DNA of 64,000 nucleotides from JAPPFW01 sp965200835 (GTDB lineage Bacteria > Actinomycetota > Acidimicrobiia > Spongiisociales > Spongiisociaceae), in contig OZ241390.1 in the NCBI GenBank assembly GCA_965200835.1, forward strand, positions 1,736,001 through 1,800,000, in the 5' to 3' direction. A program made the position numbers and the translations under genes. Positions 32,948-41,720 of the stretch are shown one piece after another. The notes under the pieces were generated by a model. It saw only the letters and a list, made by a program, of their open reading frames with translations, had not been told where the DNA came from and searched no databases. Positions within the stretch are counted from its first letter, which is position 1, and the number at the start of each line of letters is the position of its first letter.

Positions 32948-33352
32948 GTGGAGAGTCTGGCATTCAGGGTCCGCACCGGTGGGACCGCCACCGCGGTCGA
33001 TATCACCGATCGGGTGGCGGCCTTCGTCCGTGACAAGGGTGACGGGCTGGTGTCGGTGTTCGTTCCCCATACCACCGCAGGGGTGGCGATCTTCGAGACC
33101 GGTTCAGGATCCGATCTCGACCTGATGCAACACCTCGACCAGCTCTTTCCCAGGGACTCCCGATGGCGTCATCGCCATGGCGCGCCGGGTCATGGCGCCG
33201 ACCATGTGGTTCCCGCGTTCGTGTCCCCGAGCATCGTCATTCCGGTCCTCGACGGGGTGATGGCTCTGGGGATCTGGCAGTCGGTGGTGCTGGTGGATCC
33301 GAACCGCGACAACCACCATCGATCGGTGCGGGTGAGCTTCATCCCGGGTTAG
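32948..33352 (+). CDS. YjbQ family protein (UPF0047)
   Basis: 134 residues. Matches the whole YjbQ fold: VPHTTAGVAIFE (about 39-50), the GHGADHVVPAFVSPSIVIPV core, GIWQSVVLVD, and a C-terminal RSVRVSF strand. Conserved histidines suggest a metal or phosphate site. Some members show weak thiamine-phosphate synthase activity. GTG start three bases after prs, so probably co-transcribed. Confidence 0.88.
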   Translation: MESLAFRVRTGGTATAVDITDRVAAFVRDKGDGLVSVFVPHTTAGVAIFETGSGSDLDLMQHLDQLFPRDSRWRHRHGAPGHGADHVVPAFVSPSIVIPVLDGVMALGIWQSVVLVDPNRDNHHRSVRVSFIPG

Positions 33353-33465
33353 CAGTCCCCGGTCGGCAGATCACACCTGACCACACCGAACGGCAGGCTA
33401 TGCCCGCTCGTGGCTGGCATCTCCGGGAAGCTTGGATCCAGCGGTTCGAGTGTCCTGGCTGCCGG

Positions 33466-34257
33466 TCAGCGTCCGGCTTCGGCGCGCAGTCGAGCCTCCA
33501 AGGCCTCGATGCGGGCCTCGGCTGCCCGGAGGGCCGCTTCCGCCTTCCGACGAGCCGCTGCTTGTTCCTGGTTGCTGAGCAGGTCCTGGCCGGTCTCTGG
33601 GTCGTGGAAACGCAGGTTGCCGTCCTCATGCCATAGCAGCAGGCCCAGAGCCTCGCTCCGGAACACGCCGGGACTCCCGTCGTCAACGGTCCGGATCCGT
33701 TCGTAGCCGCCGGATCGGGACAGCCTGGCACCCAGCAGGTGCTGGGGGAGCCACCGACCGTCATGGTCGTAGATCCAGTACTCCTGCACGCCCATCCAGT
33801 GGTAGATCTCTTGCTTTACTCCCCGGTCCCTCTTATGAGTCTTAGGAGAAAGAACTTCCAGCACGAAGGCCGGCGCAGGTTCCTCCCACACCTTGTAGGA
33901 GGGCCGGTCCAGGCGGTTTTCGGTGCCGAAAGCGACGAACACATCGGGACCCACCGCGGCACGGCGGTCGCCATGGCGATAGTTGATGAATACGTCGCCT
34001 AGGACGCAGACACCCCGAGGATGCCCGAAGTGTTCCTGCAGGGCGTCGAGCGCGTACTTCACCGCGGCGGCGTGGGGTTGGCTCTCTATGGGCTCATTCC
34101 CGTCCGCGCTGGGGTAGCCATCGGAGTCGTAGGCAACCGGCTCGACCAGCGGTACCCGCGGCACGATGTCCGGATCTGGCGGACCGACCGGCATGAGATA
34201 CTCTTCCGGACCGGCCTCCGGTCGGGCCAGCAACCAACTCTGAGACCATTGCGACAT
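33466..34257 (-). CDS. Uma2 family endonuclease (DUF820)
   Basis: 263 residues. PD-(D/E)xK nuclease fold: VGPDVFVAFG (first Asp), FVLEVLSPKTHKRD (Glu and Lys equivalents), and GVQEYWIYD. C-terminus is an Ala/Glu/Arg-rich coiled coil common in this family. Uma2 genes are mobile, multi-copy orphan nucleases of uncertain role. ATG at 34257 chosen because the conserved region follows; a TTG at 34287 would overlap the stop of the LysM gene (TTGA) and is a fair alternative. Confidence 0.82.
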   Translation of the reverse strand: MSQWSQSWLLARPEAGPEEYLMPVGPPDPDIVPRVPLVEPVAYDSDGYPSADGNEPIESQPHAAAVKYALDALQEHFGHPRGVCVLGDVFINYRHGDRRAAVGPDVFVAFGTENRLDRPSYKVWEEPAPAFVLEVLSPKTHKRDRGVKQEIYHWMGVQEYWIYDHDGRWLPQHLLGARLSRSGGYERIRTVDDGSPGVFRSEALGLLLWHEDGNLRFHDPETGQDLLSNQEQAAARRKAEAALRAAEARIEALEARLRAEAGR

Positions 34258-34283
34258 CCTTCTTATCCTATGCCCAACGGCGA

Positions 34284-35066
34284 TCAAACCTGCTCGATCC
34301 GAGGCAGGAAGAGTTCCTCGCCGGGGTAGATCAGGTTCGGATCGCCGGATCGGATCCGGTCACGGTTGAGCTCGATGACCTCCCGCCAGATCGGTCGGAT
34401 CTCAGCTGCCGACGGCGCCCGGTCGGTCTGGCCCCTGAGGTGGTTGGCGGATATCGACCACAGGTTGTCCCCGGATCTGACGGTGTAGCTGATGGTGTCC
34501 GGCGATCCACCGCATCCCTCCGCCAGCGAGGCCGGCTGGGACTGCTCGGGGAGGGAGGTAGCTGGTTCCCCGTTCGCCCCCGCGCCGGGACCGGCGAAAG
34601 CCGGATCCACGACCACGGGCATCGGAACCACCACGCCGATCCCGCTCGGCACGACCGGACAGTTTCGCTCCGAGTCGACCATCACCACCGCCACCGGCTG
34701 CGCGCCGGCCACCCGATGGGGAATGGGAGGTGCTTGCGTGGCGCCGGCAGGGCTGGTCATGGTGAGGCTGCCCAGCGCTAGGACCAGGGCGGCCGACCGG
34801 CGAGCCAGTCGCCGTATTGGGGGGATGGTCATCCACTCGACGGCTCTGATGGCTCCGGGTAACCGGGTCGCATAAGCTATCACCGACAGCACGGAGGACA
34901 GGGCCAGCCATCCGACGCAGGTGATGGCCAGCAACCAGACCACCCCGTAGATGGCTTGATCAGGCGGAACGTTCAGCAGATCGCGGGGTGCTGGCAGCCA
35001 ATCCTGGGTGCGCATTCGGAGAAGCATGAGGGTTCCGCCTCCCAGCCCTCCGACTAGGACCACCAC
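34284..35066 (-). CDS. Membrane protein with C-terminal LysM domain
   Basis: 260 residues. Two hydrophobic segments near 5-20 and 38-65, a third near 90-110, then a Pro/Ala-rich linker and a LysM domain from about residue 190 (YTVRSGDNLWSISANHL ... NRDRI ... NLIYPGEELFLP). LysM binds peptidoglycan glycan chains, so the protein probably tethers membrane to wall. GTG start at 35066 with no clear ribosome binding site. Divergent from whiB across an AT-rich gap. Confidence 0.8.
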   Translation of the reverse strand: MVVLVGGLGGGTLMLLRMRTQDWLPAPRDLLNVPPDQAIYGVVWLLAITCVGWLALSSVLSVIAYATRLPGAIRAVEWMTIPPIRRLARRSAALVLALGSLTMTSPAGATQAPPIPHRVAGAQPVAVVMVDSERNCPVVPSGIGVVVPMPVVVDPAFAGPGAGANGEPATSLPEQSQPASLAEGCGGSPDTISYTVRSGDNLWSISANHLRGQTDRAPSAAEIRPIWREVIELNRDRIRSGDPNLIYPGEELFLPRIEQV

Positions 35067-35240
35067 GGACGAGAGCGTTTTGAGTAGTTACATGCGACCG
35101 ATATATCATTAGTATCGTAAGCGGTCAAGCCCTTGCTTCCGGGAATATCCCAGTTCGTGAAAGAAAGCGCTTGCGGCTCCACGGTTCCGCGTCTAACGTG
35201 ATCGCCTGTCGGGTAGCAGTGTCTCGTCTTCCGGTACCGC

Positions 35241-35260
35241 CTTGTGAATTGTTTCACAAG
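35241..35260 (+). promoter_or_regulatory. CRP-type operator upstream of whiB
   Basis: CTTGTGAA and TTCACAAG flank a 4-base spacer, giving the perfect palindrome TTGTGA-N6-TCACAA with the CRP/FNR core TGTGA-N6-TCACA. It lies about 120 bases before the WhiB ATG. The same core and spacing recur before the atp operon at 50613. In Mycobacterium tuberculosis, CRP controls whiB1. Confidence 0.7.
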
Positions 35261-35380
35261 CGCCGGAATAGCCTTGCCGCTCCCGATGTGCGGATCTCGA
35301 AGTCGTTCCGCGGCCTATATACGAGCGGGAGGGTTTGCCCACCGCGAGCCGAGTTACTTGAGGTACTTGCTGTGTTGACA

Positions 35381-35644
35381 ATGATCAGAACCGATTGGCG
35401 AGAGATGGCAGCCTGCCGGGATTCCGAGCCCAGACTGTTCTTTCCGATCGGAACTACCGGGCTTGCTGTCGACCAGATCGAGGAAGCCAAGGGCATATGT
35501 GAATCCTGCCTGGTAACGGAGGACTGCCTACAGTACGCGCTCCAGACCAACCAGGAAGCGGGAGTATGGGGCGGCTACGCCGAGGACGAGCGTCGCAGGC
35601 TGCGGAAGCGTTGGTTGGCCGAACGTCGGCGGGCGGCCAGCTGA
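35381..35644 (+). CDS. WhiB-family iron-sulfur transcription regulator
   Basis: 87 residues. Four cluster cysteines at 12, 40, 43 and 49 (ACRD, C-ESC-x5-C), followed by the Wbl signature GVWGG at 61-65 and a basic tail (RRRLRKR) for DNA contact. Wbl proteins bind sigma-A and sense O2 or NO through a [4Fe-4S] cluster. ATG at 35381 gives the conserved WREMAAC start. The size is nearest to WhiB1/WhiB2-type proteins. A perfect CRP-type palindrome lies upstream. Confidence 0.9.
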   Translation: MIRTDWREMAACRDSEPRLFFPIGTTGLAVDQIEEAKGICESCLVTEDCLQYALQTNQEAGVWGGYAEDERRRLRKRWLAERRRAAS

Positions 35645-35849
35645 TCGATCCAGCGGATCGGTCGTCCGACCGGTAGCCCGCCTGATTTTCATCCGGTGCC
35701 GGATGCCTGCTGAGGGCTGCCCCGAAGCTATCTGAGGACCGAGCTCCGGAAGCCCGGATCGATCGGCCTCTCCGAGGTCACACTCAGACTCCTGGTAGCT
35801 CAGGTCTGCCCGCAGGGGTCGGCGGCGTCATCGCCGTAGTCTTGCGACA

Positions 35850-37456
35850 GTGCGGTTTTTCAACACGGCCGGTCCGATCGTCGAGGAGCAGCATTATCAC
35901 GTGCCGCCGCTGACCCGGCTCGACCTGGCGGAGTTGCTGAGGTTGATCGATCAGCGTCGCTACTTTTTCTTGCACGCGCCCCGCCAGACGGGTAAGACCA
36001 CCACGCTGGTTGCTTTGCAGGAACTGTTGAACGCCAGCGGTCAGTATCGATGTGCCTACCTCGACGTCCACGCCGCACGAGCTGCGCGCGAGGATGTGGC
36101 GGCGGCTATGCAAGGGATCCTCAGCTGGTTGGAGCAGGAAGCGACCGTCACCCTAGACGATCGGTTCGTCTATGACTGCTGGCCGGAGATGCTGGCTCGC
36201 TATGGCCCGCATGGTGCGCTCGGTGGTGTCCTCGCGGACTGGGCGGCGGCCGATCCCATCCCGCTGGTCCTGCTGATCGACAGATCGACTCCCTGGTGGG
36301 TGACACGCTCCTGTCCGTGCTCGGGCAGCTGCGTACCGGATACCGGCAGCGGCCCGGCCGTTTCCCTCAGAGCGTGGTGCTGTGCGGGGTTCGGAACGTG
36401 CGTGACTACCGTATCCACGCCGCGTCGGAGCCCGGGCCGGTGTATGGAGGTAGTGCCTTCAGCGTCAAGGCGAAGTCGCTGCGCCTGGGTGACCTCCGCC
36501 AGACGGAAGTACGGGAGCTGCTGGCCCAGCATACGGAGGAGACCGGTCAATCCTTCGAGGAGGAGACACAAGCGGAGATCTGGCGCCTGTCACAAGGCCA
36601 ACCATGGCTGGTGAACGCGCTGGCCTGGGAGGCCTGTTTCGAGCAGGCAGGGGTGACGGACCAGAGTCGATCCGTGACGGTGGAAGCTGTGACCGACGCC
36701 CGGGAGCGTTTGATCCTGCGTCGTGACACGCACCTCGACCAACTTGGGGCGGTGCTGGCTGAAGATCGGGTAAGGAGGGTGATTGAGCCTCTGCTGTCCG
36801 GGGAGGCCGGCGACGAGTTGTTCCGGGCCGACGATCTGTGTTACGTGCGCGATCTGGGGCTGGTGGCGCAGACCAAGCCGGTGCGGGTAGCCAACCCGAT
36901 CTACCGGGAGGTGATTCCCCGCGAGCTCACCAGCGTGACCGAGGAGCTGCTGGCCCAAGACCGTGGCCGGTACATCGGTGAGGACGGGCGGCTCCTGACG
37001 GACGACCTGATGAGGGAGTTCCAGGCCTACTTTCGGGAACACTCCGAGCACTGGTTGGAGCGATTCCAGTATCGGGAGGCAGGACCGCATCTGCTGCTGC
37101 ACGCCTTCCTGCACCGGGTGGTCAACCGCGGTGGTCGCATCGAGCGTGAGTACGGAGTCGGTCGGCGCCGGATGGATCTGGCGATCCGGTGGCCGGTTTG
37201 TCCCAGCCGTCCGGGCGTCGGGGCGACGATAGAGCAGCGGGTGGTGGTGGAATGCAAGGTGGTACGCAAGGGTCGCGGGGTGGCCGCCACCCGGCGAGAG
37301 GGTCTTCGACAGACCGCTACTTACATGGACATCTGGAACGCCGATGAAGGTCACCTCGTGCTGTTCGATCAGACAGGCGGGAGGTCCTGGCAGGACAAGA
37401 TCTATTGCCGGATTGACCCATCCGAGGGTCGGCCGATCACTGTCTGGGGGATGTGA
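35850..37456 (+). pseudogene. Frameshifted AAA ATPase with PD-(D/E)xK nuclease domain
   Basis: Two frames join into one gene. Frame 1 (GTG 35850) has Walker A APRQTGKT at about 43-50 and runs into Walker B LVLLID, after which it derails. Frame 2 resumes with DSLVGDTLLSVLGQL and continues to 37456. At 36281-36283 the sequence GAC-AGATCGAC lacks one G compared with the expected GAC-GAG-ATC-GAC (Asp-Glu-Ile-Asp). The C-terminus (GVGRRRMDLAI ... RVVVECKVVRKG) is a restriction-like nuclease motif set. Similar ATPases are found in genomic islands. The one-base loss is either real inactivation or a sequence error. Confidence 0.75.
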
Positions 37457-37518
37457 TCCACCCGCCTGGTCCGGGCGAGATTCCTAAGGAGTGGTAGACA
37501 CCCGGATGTTTTGTGGGT

Positions 37519-37743
37519 TCAGCGTCCGAAGCCGACTGCCTGATCCTGGTCGTCCACCAGTTCCACGAAAGCTATGCGTTGGAGAGGGATACCGATCTCC
37601 CGACCCTTCGAGTTCTTGAACCACAGGAAGGCAACCTGGTCGCGGTAGGCGGTGTCGAGACGTTCGATCAGGTCGTTCCGACCGGCTACTTCGACCTCCA
37701 CCTCGCGGGCTGCGTCTGCGATACCAATCCGGGCTTTCACCAT
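37519..37743 (-). CDS. DUF3107-like small protein
   Basis: 74 residues. Begins VKARIGIADAAREVEVEV and ends with GIPLQRIAFVELVDD, a pattern close to actinobacterial DUF3107 proteins (VRIG...ARE ... VPAxRIAYVEI). No function known. It ends the minus-strand pair begun by Ku, six bases downstream of it, so both are probably co-transcribed. Confidence 0.6.
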   Translation of the reverse strand: MVKARIGIADAAREVEVEVAGRNDLIERLDTAYRDQVAFLWFKNSKGREIGIPLQRIAFVELVDDQDQAVGFGR

Positions 37744-37749
37744 GTGGCC

Positions 37750-38541
37750 CTACCCTACCTTGCGCACCGGTTGCGTTCTGGTTGCAGCGACCGATGCCTT
37801 GAGGGCTTCGAGGAGGTCGACCACCTTGGTCGGCTCGGGGGTGCTGGGAGCCACGATCTCCTCGCCCTCGATCTTCTGGCGAGCTAGCTCCTCGATCCTC
37901 TCCCGGAAGGTGTCGGTCCAGCGGGCCGGGTCGAACTCGGCGGTGAGGTTGTCGATCAGCATCTCCGCCAGGGCCACCTCGGCTTCCCGGACTTCCATCT
38001 CTCCATTCGCGGTCTCGAATGCAGCCGGCCGGACCTCGTCGGGCCAATACATCGTTTCGAGCATCAGCACATCGTCACGGGCCCGGAGGGCGGCCAGGTG
38101 GTGGCGGGATCGGATCGCCAACTTGGCTATCCCGACCCGGTTGGAATCGGCCAGCGCCTGGCGCAGGATCGAGTAGGCCTTCTGGCCGGTACCTTGGGGT
38201 TCCAGGTAGTAGGAGGATCGGAAGTAGATCGGGTCGATCTCGGATGCGTCCACGAACTCGATGACATCGACTATCCGGGGACCTCCCTCGTAACCAGCCG
38301 CCTCGATCTCCTGATCGGTGATCACCACGTAGCGGCCCTTGTCGAACTCGTAGCCGCGCACGATCTCCCCCGATGGCACCTCCTCGCCGTCCGCCTCGGC
38401 CACCTTGCGATAGCGAATCCGGCTGTGATCGGACTTGCGAAGCTGGCGGAACTTGGGGCGCCTGCTCGAGGTTGCCGTATAGAGTCGGACGGGGATGGTT
38501 ACCAGGCCGAACGACACGGCACCGCTCCAGATGGGTCGCAT
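37750..38541 (-). CDS. ku: Non-homologous end-joining protein Ku
   Basis: 263 residues, bacterial Ku core with N-terminal WSGAVSFGLVTIPVRLY, the DHSRIRYRKV segment, and a short C-terminal basic tail. It forms a homodimeric ring on DNA ends and recruits the ligase LigD. No ligD is in the window. The C-terminal KAS...TRTQPVRKVG tail is short and modestly basic. Confidence 0.93.
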   Translation of the reverse strand: MRPIWSGAVSFGLVTIPVRLYTATSSRRPKFRQLRKSDHSRIRYRKVAEADGEEVPSGEIVRGYEFDKGRYVVITDQEIEAAGYEGGPRIVDVIEFVDASEIDPIYFRSSYYLEPQGTGQKAYSILRQALADSNRVGIAKLAIRSRHHLAALRARDDVLMLETMYWPDEVRPAAFETANGEMEVREAEVALAEMLIDNLTAEFDPARWTDTFRERIEELARQKIEGEEIVAPSTPEPTKVVDLLEALKASVAATRTQPVRKVG

Positions 38542-38897
38542 GCTCGGCAGTGTAGACCTGATCGTCGTGGGTGCTCAAGGAATCCGGATGGCAGCCCGCC
38601 CAGGTTCGTGAGCCGGCTCGGTAGTGAGCCCGGCAAGTCCAAGGAGAGGCGCAGGAACCCCATGGGTGGGCTTCGGCCTGATCGGTGATGGGAGACCTTA
38701 TATGTTGGACAATCGGCCCAGGAGTGCCTAACATGGGACAACCCACCAACGGCAGGATACCCACCTGCCAGCCGGCCGGGGCGCCGCGTTCTCTCCCCCT
38801 AGAACAGCGCCCCGGCCACCTCCAACCATTGCCCACTTTGTCGGGTGCTTACTTGACCCGAGGTTCCGATCGCCCGAGCTGGTAGCATCGGGCCGTT
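38542..38897. other. Intergenic region between ku and tRNA-Arg
   Basis: About 355 bases without a gene. It holds the ku promoter on the minus strand, an imperfect repeat pair near 38702-38735 (ATGTTGGACA and TGCCTAACAT), and the large nested hairpin at 38774-38817. No coding frame is supported. Confidence 0.4.
38774..38817. terminator. Large nested hairpin
   Basis: Outer arms GGCCGGGGCGC (38774-38784) and GCGCCCCGGCC (38807-38817) pair perfectly over 11 bp; inside, GTTCT (38788-38792) pairs with AGAAC (38801-38805) around a C-rich loop. Neither neighbouring gene ends here: ku starts to the left and tRNA-Arg starts to the right. It may end an unannotated transcript or be a structured RNA element. 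Confidence 0.5.
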
Positions 38898-38969
38898 GCC
38901 CTCGTAGCTCAGGGGATAGAGCACCGGCCTCCGGAGCCGGGTGCGCAGGTTCGAATCCTGCCGAGGGCG
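38898..38969 (+). tRNA. tRNA-Arg (anticodon CCG)
   Basis: Acceptor GCCCTCG/CGAGGGC, D arm GCTC/GAGC, anticodon stem CCGGC/GCCGG with loop CTCCGGA (anticodon CCG, codon CGG), T stem GCAGG/CCTGC with TTCGAAT loop, discriminator G, CCA not encoded. Confidence 0.94.
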
Positions 38970-39093
38970 CCCCCGCCCACTGTCGGCGAGTACCAGCGGG
39001 GATTCGCGCCGTCCCTGGATGGCTGGGTGGCCGAGGAAATCGGCCGGTACCGTCCGGCTAGCCTGGGGCCTCCCGATCCCACGAGGTCTCCCT

Positions 39094-40434
39094 TTGTCGC
39101 TGCGCGATGTACTTCCACAAACCTGGACCGAACGGGACGGGCGGGGGTCGATCGGTGGGGTGGATCTGGGCGCGATCGCCGAGCGGTTCGGCACGCCGGC
39201 TTATGTGTTCGATGAAGTCCACCTCGAGAAGCGCCTCGAGGAGTGGAGCACCGCGCTCGGTCCCGGTGTCACCCCCGTCTACGCGACCAAGGCATTCCTG
39301 TGTACCGCCCTGGCCGGGATGATCTCCCGGACCGGCTGGTGGGTGGATGTCGTGTCGGCGGGTGAGGCTGCGGTTGCCCGCTGCGGAGGGGTGTCACCCT
39401 CCAATACGCTCCTGCACGGCAACCTCAAGACCGACCCGGAGATCGAGCTGGCGGCCAACGGTGTGGTAGCGGTGACGGTGATCGACAGCTTGGGGGAGAT
39501 AGACCGGCTGGCGGCGGCGGCCGGCAGGACAGGCCGGATCGTGGATGTCATGATCCGGCTGAACGAACCCGTGGACCTGGTGACCGACCGGAAGGTGCTG
39601 ACCACGGGAGCCGACGCGAAGTTCGGCCTCGCTCCCGACTTGGTGGACCGGGCCATCGACCGGATCGCCAAGACGACCAACCTGCGCCTGAGGGGGGTCC
39701 ATCTGCACGCCGGCAGTCACATCACCGACCCGGACCTCTTCGGGGTGATCCTCGAACGGCTGGCCACCGTCGTGGCCCGGCGACGCTCCGCCTTCGACAC
39801 CAGTCCGGTGCTCCTGGATGTGGGAGGGGGACTGGCCGCTCCCTACCTCCGCACCGATCCAGTGGTCGCTCCGGCGGCGGTGGGCGACGCCATCCGGGAG
39901 ACCCTCGTGAAGGGATCGATCGAACGCCGGATCGGCCCCGTGCAGGTGATGGTGGAGCCGGGCCGCGCCCTGGTGGCCAACGCCGGCGTCCTCCTGTACA
40001 CCGTCGGGGTGCGCAAGCCCCTTCCGGGAGGGGGCGAGCTGCTGGCGCTCGACGGCGGCCTCACCGACAATCCCCGGCCGGCTCTCTACGGCTCGCGCTA
40101 CGAGCTGCTGGCGGTTGACCGGCTCGATCAGACCTGTGATCACCAGTACCGCGTCTTCGGGCGGATGTGCGAGTCCGACCTGTTGCTCGACTCGGTCGGC
40201 CTGCCAGGTGCGATGTCCGAGGGGGATCTGGTGGTGATGCCCACCGCGGGTGCATACACATTCTCGATGTCCTCCCGCTACAACGCCTTCCCCAGACCCC
40301 CGGTGCTGTTTGTCAGGGATGGGCAGGTCAGGGAAGTAGTGCCTCGCGAGATCATTGAGGACCTGCTCCGAGGTCAGAGAACTCTGGATGAAGCCCGTCC
40401 CTGGTCGTGTAACGTATCCGGGATTCTCGGATGA
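39094..40434 (+). CDS. lysA: Diaminopimelate decarboxylase
   Basis: 446 residues. PLP-binding Lys66 in VYATKAF, HLHAGSHI with the ring-stacking His, GGGLAAPY for the phosphate, EPGRALVANAG, and CESDLLLDS at the dimer active site. Converts meso-diaminopimelate to lysine. I chose TTG 39094 because GAGG lies upstream and the family N-terminus (LPQTW...IGGVDL) begins there; the frame is open back to 38941 through the tRNA and is not coding there. It overlaps hom (ATGA). Confidence 0.92.
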   Translation: MSLRDVLPQTWTERDGRGSIGGVDLGAIAERFGTPAYVFDEVHLEKRLEEWSTALGPGVTPVYATKAFLCTALAGMISRTGWWVDVVSAGEAAVARCGGVSPSNTLLHGNLKTDPEIELAANGVVAVTVIDSLGEIDRLAAAAGRTGRIVDVMIRLNEPVDLVTDRKVLTTGADAKFGLAPDLVDRAIDRIAKTTNLRLRGVHLHAGSHITDPDLFGVILERLATVVARRRSAFDTSPVLLDVGGGLAAPYLRTDPVVAPAAVGDAIRETLVKGSIERRIGPVQVMVEPGRALVANAGVLLYTVGVRKPLPGGGELLALDGGLTDNPRPALYGSRYELLAVDRLDQTCDHQYRVFGRMCESDLLLDSVGLPGAMSEGDLVVMPTAGAYTFSMSSRYNAFPRPPVLFVRDGQVREVVPREIIEDLLRGQRTLDEARPWSCNVSGILG

Positions 40435-41720
40435 GCATGAAGATCGGCGTCGGATTCCTGGGTGCGGGCACTGTCGGCAGTGCCCTGATCCGCCGTCTCG
40501 TCCTCGATGCGGACGCTATCTCCGCCAAGACCGGGCTCGAGTTGGCGGTGGAGGGCATCGCGGTGCGGGACATCGGCAAGCCCCGCGAGCCCCACATACC
40601 CATCCACCTGGTAACCGGGAGACCGGACGAGGTGGTCGACAATCCGGCGGTCCAGATCGTGATCGAGGTCATTGGAGGTCTGGAGCCGGCCGGCCGGCTG
40701 GTCATGCGAGCACTGCGCGCCGGCAAGGCGGTGGTCACCGCCAACAAGGAACTGATGGCCTCCCAGGGAACCCGGTTACTGGCCGCTGCCGAAACCTCCG
40801 GGGTTTCCCTGCTGTTCGAGGCCGCAGTAGGGGGCGGCATACCGATCATCCGCCCGCTGTCCGAATCGCTAGCCGGCGAGCGGATCACCTCGATCCTCGG
40901 GATCGTCAACGGCACCACCAACTACATCATCACCCGGATGGTGGAGGAAGGGATCGCCTATCAGGAGGTTCTGGCCGAAGCGCAGCGTCTCGGTTACGCA
41001 GAGGCGGACCCGGCAGCCGATGTCGAAGGAGCCGATGCCGCCTCCAAGGCCGCCATCCTGGCCAGCCTGGCCTTCGGTACCTGGGTGGATGGGAATCAGG
41101 TGTACCGGGAAGGGATCGACCGGCTCCGGATCGCCGATTTCGGCTACGCGCGTGACCTGGGGTACACGCCCAAGCTGCTGGCCATCGGCGAGGACACGGA
41201 GGAAGGTATCGCCGTGCGGGTCCACCCCACTCTGGTGCCTCTGGATCATCCGCTGGCTTCGGTGAGGGGAGCCACCAACGCGGTGTTGCTGTCGGGTCCG
41301 TCGATCGACGAGCTGATGTTCGTGGGCCCGGGCGCGGGTGGAGAGCCGACCGCCACTGCCGTGCTGGGTGATGTCATCGCCTGTGCCCGCGAGCTGCTGG
41401 CGGGCACCCAGGTGCGCTCGAGGATTCGCTTCGGCACCGGCCGGTTGCGGCCGATGGCCGATGTGACCACCAAATGGTTCCTGCGCCTGGTGGTGGTGGA
41501 TCGACCCGGTGTGCTGGCTGCCATATCGGCGGTCTTCGGGCGGCATCAGGTCTCGATCAAGTCGGTGCGGCAGGAGGGGCGCGGTGATGAGGCCACCTTG
41601 CTGCTGGTGACTCACGAGTCGCCCGAGCGGGACTTGCAGGCTGCGGTCACCGATCTCGAAGTTCTGGATGTGGTGTCGGAGGTGTCCACAGTCCTGCGGG
41701 TTCGCAGCGACGATCCCTGA
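40431..41720 (+). CDS. hom: Homoserine dehydrogenase
   Basis: 429 residues. N-terminal NAD(P) motif GFLGAGTVG at 8-16, central GGGIPIIRPL and NGTTNYI catalytic segments, and a C-terminal ACT domain (RLVVVDRPGVLAAISAVF, about 350-425) for feedback by threonine. Makes homoserine from aspartate semialdehyde. Overlaps lysA by four bases and thrC by one (TGATG). Confidence 0.93.
   Translation: MSMKIGVGFLGAGTVGSALIRRLVLDADAISAKTGLELAVEGIAVRDIGKPREPHIPIHLVTGRPDEVVDNPAVQIVIEVIGGLEPAGRLVMRALRAGKAVVTANKELMASQGTRLLAAAETSGVSLLFEAAVGGGIPIIRPLSESLAGERITSILGIVNGTTNYIITRMVEEGIAYQEVLAEAQRLGYAEADPAADVEGADAASKAAILASLAFGTWVDGNQVYREGIDRLRIADFGYARDLGYTPKLLAIGEDTEEGIAVRVHPTLVPLDHPLASVRGATNAVLLSGPSIDELMFVGPGAGGEPTATAVLGDVIACARELLAGTQVRSRIRFGTGRLRPMADVTTKWFLRLVVVDRPGVLAAISAVFGRHQVSIKSVRQEGRGDEATLLLVTHESPERDLQAAVTDLEVLDVVSEVSTVLRVRSDDP

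Noticed and set aside
36296..37456. Independent gene starting at 36296
   Set aside because: The frame begins in the middle of the ATPase Walker B region and lacks a start region; it is the second half of the frameshifted gene from 35850.
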